NCBI GenBank assembly: GCA_934394615.1
Contig: CAKRRJ010000061.1
Coordinates: 1-14,281 of the forward strand
Direction: 5' to 3'
Length of the DNA stretch: 14,281 nucleotides
DNA from: an uncultured Lachnospiraceae bacterium
Lineage (GTDB): Bacteria > Bacillota > Clostridia > Lachnospirales > Lachnospiraceae
Below are positions 13,590 through 14,281 of the stretch, piece by piece. Every line of letters starts with the position of its first letter. The stretch's first letter is position 1. A program made the position numbers and the translations under genes. The notes beneath the pieces were generated by a model that saw nothing but the letters and a program-made list of their open reading frames with translations, was not told where the DNA came from and made no database searches.

Positions 13590-13617
13590 ATTATAGCACA
13601 AAATCTCCATTCGTCAA
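13590..13617 (-). promoter_or_regulatory. Strong sigma-A promoter of rpsU, extended -10, with A-tract UP region
   Basis: On the minus strand, -35 TTGACG (13612-13617; 5 of 6) and -10 TATAAT (13590-13595; 6 of 6) are 16 bp apart, and TG one base before the -10 gives TGCTATAAT. Start is predicted near 13583. Immediately upstream of the -35 are two A7 runs (13621-13627 and 13631-13637), then A4 and A5 runs at about 10-bp spacing, consistent with an UP element or curved DNA. This suits a highly expressed ribosomal protein gene. Confidence 0.9.
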
Positions 13618-13678
13618 CTGTTTTTTTAAGTTTTTTTGCGGATTTTCGTAACTTTTTGCGCGAAGCAGCTGCAGTGGA

Positions 13679-14281
13679 TTACTGAATCTGCTCTGCCGCG
13701 GTCTCGTAAGCTTTCTCGAGTGCTGCGTCTACACCGGCCGGGTTCTTGCCGCCTGCCTGTGCCATGTTCGGACGGCCGCCGCCGCCACCGCCTACCAGGC
13801 CGGCAATTGCCTTGACCAGGTTGCCTGCATGAGCGCCCTTCTTCTGAGCCTCATCAGTTGCGGTTACCATCAGGTTGACTTTGTCGCCCTGAACGGATGC
13901 CAGAACGATTACGCCCTCGCCAAGTTTGTCCTTTAACTGGTCGCCCAGTCCGCGCAGGCCGTTCATGTCTACATCTGCTACTTTCGCAGCCAGGACTTTT
14001 ACGCCCTTCACGTCGCGTACCTGGTTCATAACGTCTCCCAGGGACTCATTCGCCAGCTTGCTCTTTAACTTGTCGTTCTCAGCGTGCAGAGCCTTCATCT
14101 CCTCTAACATGGACTCGATCTTGCTCTTTAAGTCTGCCGGAGTGGTCTTTGCTGCCTTTGCTGCCTCAGCAAGTTCTTTCTCCAGGTTCTCGTAGTAGCG
14201 CATCAGGCCTTCGCCGGTCAGTGCCTCGATTCTGCGGACACCTGCTGCGATACCTGCCTCAGAGAGGATCTTGAATGCATG
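13679..14281 (-). CDS. alaS: Alanyl-tRNA synthetase, C-terminal 200 residues (partial, 5' end outside window)
   Basis: The open frame enters at the window edge (HAFKILSEAGIAAGVRRIEAL) and ends at TAA 13679-13681. The EAGIAAGVRRIEALTG sequence belongs to the end of the tRNA-editing domain (SE.GI..G.RRIEA). A charged coiled-coil linker (LEKELAEAAKAAKTTPADLKS... ENDKLKSKLA) follows. The C-terminal DHHA1 domain carries the glycine-rich signature VGGGGGGRPNMAQAGGKNP. AlaS charges tRNA-Ala and edits mischarged Ser/Gly; the C-Ala domain helps bind tRNA. Catalytic and editing sites lie outside the window. I see no convincing intrinsic terminator between this stop and the rpsU promoter, so read-through into rpsU is possible. 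Confidence 0.97.
   Translation of the reverse strand, partial: HAFKILSEAGIAAGVRRIEALTGEGLMRYYENLEKELAEAAKAAKTTPADLKSKIESMLEEMKALHAENDKLKSKLANESLGDVMNQVRDVKGVKVLAAKVADVDMNGLRGLGDQLKDKLGEGVIVLASVQGDKVNLMVTATDEAQKKGAHAGNLVKAIAGLVGGGGGGRPNMAQAGGKNPAGVDAALEKAYETAAEQIQ

Noticed and set aside
13658..13690. Terminator for alaS in the GC-rich stretch with CTGCAG and GCAGCTGC
   Set aside because: The pairing is short and mismatched, and the following A-rich minus-strand sequence has no U-run.
1..14281. CRISPR arrays, tRNA/rRNA genes, prophage, transposase or defence genes
   Set aside because: I read both strands for evenly spaced repeats, tRNA-like ends and recognisable mobile or defence protein motifs and saw none; the window is almost fully occupied by core genes.

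Overview
The window is a compact, moderately GC-rich chromosomal segment in which every convincing gene lies on the minus strand. Gene content (YqfC/YqfD sporulation proteins, a BofC-like small protein, YnzC/DUF896, PhoH-YbeY, ProB without a PUA domain, two flavoproteins of Firmicutes type) and the strong Shine-Dalgarno sequences point to a spore-forming member of the Clostridia, most likely Lachnospiraceae. I see no prophage, transposase, CRISPR array, rRNA or tRNA gene; this is mainly core genome.

Read in the direction of transcription (high to low coordinates), the window opens with the C-terminal 200 codons of alaS. Then comes rpsU (ribosomal protein S21) as an isolated unit with its own near-consensus extended -10 promoter, phased A-tracts upstream, a hairpin leader and an intrinsic terminator. 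Next is a sporulation/RNA-processing cluster: yqfC, yqfD, phoH, ybeY, a DUF3048 (YerB-like) lipoprotein and a small membrane-anchored BofC-like protein. Several of these genes are joined by ATGA overlaps.

A second cluster starts from a clear sigma-A promoter at 8429-8457. It holds a YhiN/HI0933-type flavoprotein, a COG2509-type flavoprotein, proB, ynzC (DUF896), 5-formyltetrahydrofolate cyclo-ligase, proA and a histidine phosphatase, and ends at an intrinsic terminator (1754-1802). ProB and ProA catalyse the first two steps of proline synthesis from glutamate; the others are probably co-transcribed. A last unit contains miaB (tRNA ms2i6A modification), followed 3 bp after its stop by the first eight codons of mutS at the window edge.

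The least ordinary non-coding feature is a 133-bp palindromic, MITE-like element (1579-1711) between the phosphatase gene and miaB. It has 13-bp terminal inverted repeats and two internal perfect hairpins. About 36 bp of one of its ends recurs just upstream of yqfD (12854-12889). Other points worth a look are the curved-DNA signature at the rpsU promoter, two places where a promoter candidate overlaps a terminator, a 32-codon ORF ahead of yqfC, and a yqf cluster reduced relative to Bacillus. I did not find a convincing novel multi-gene system here.
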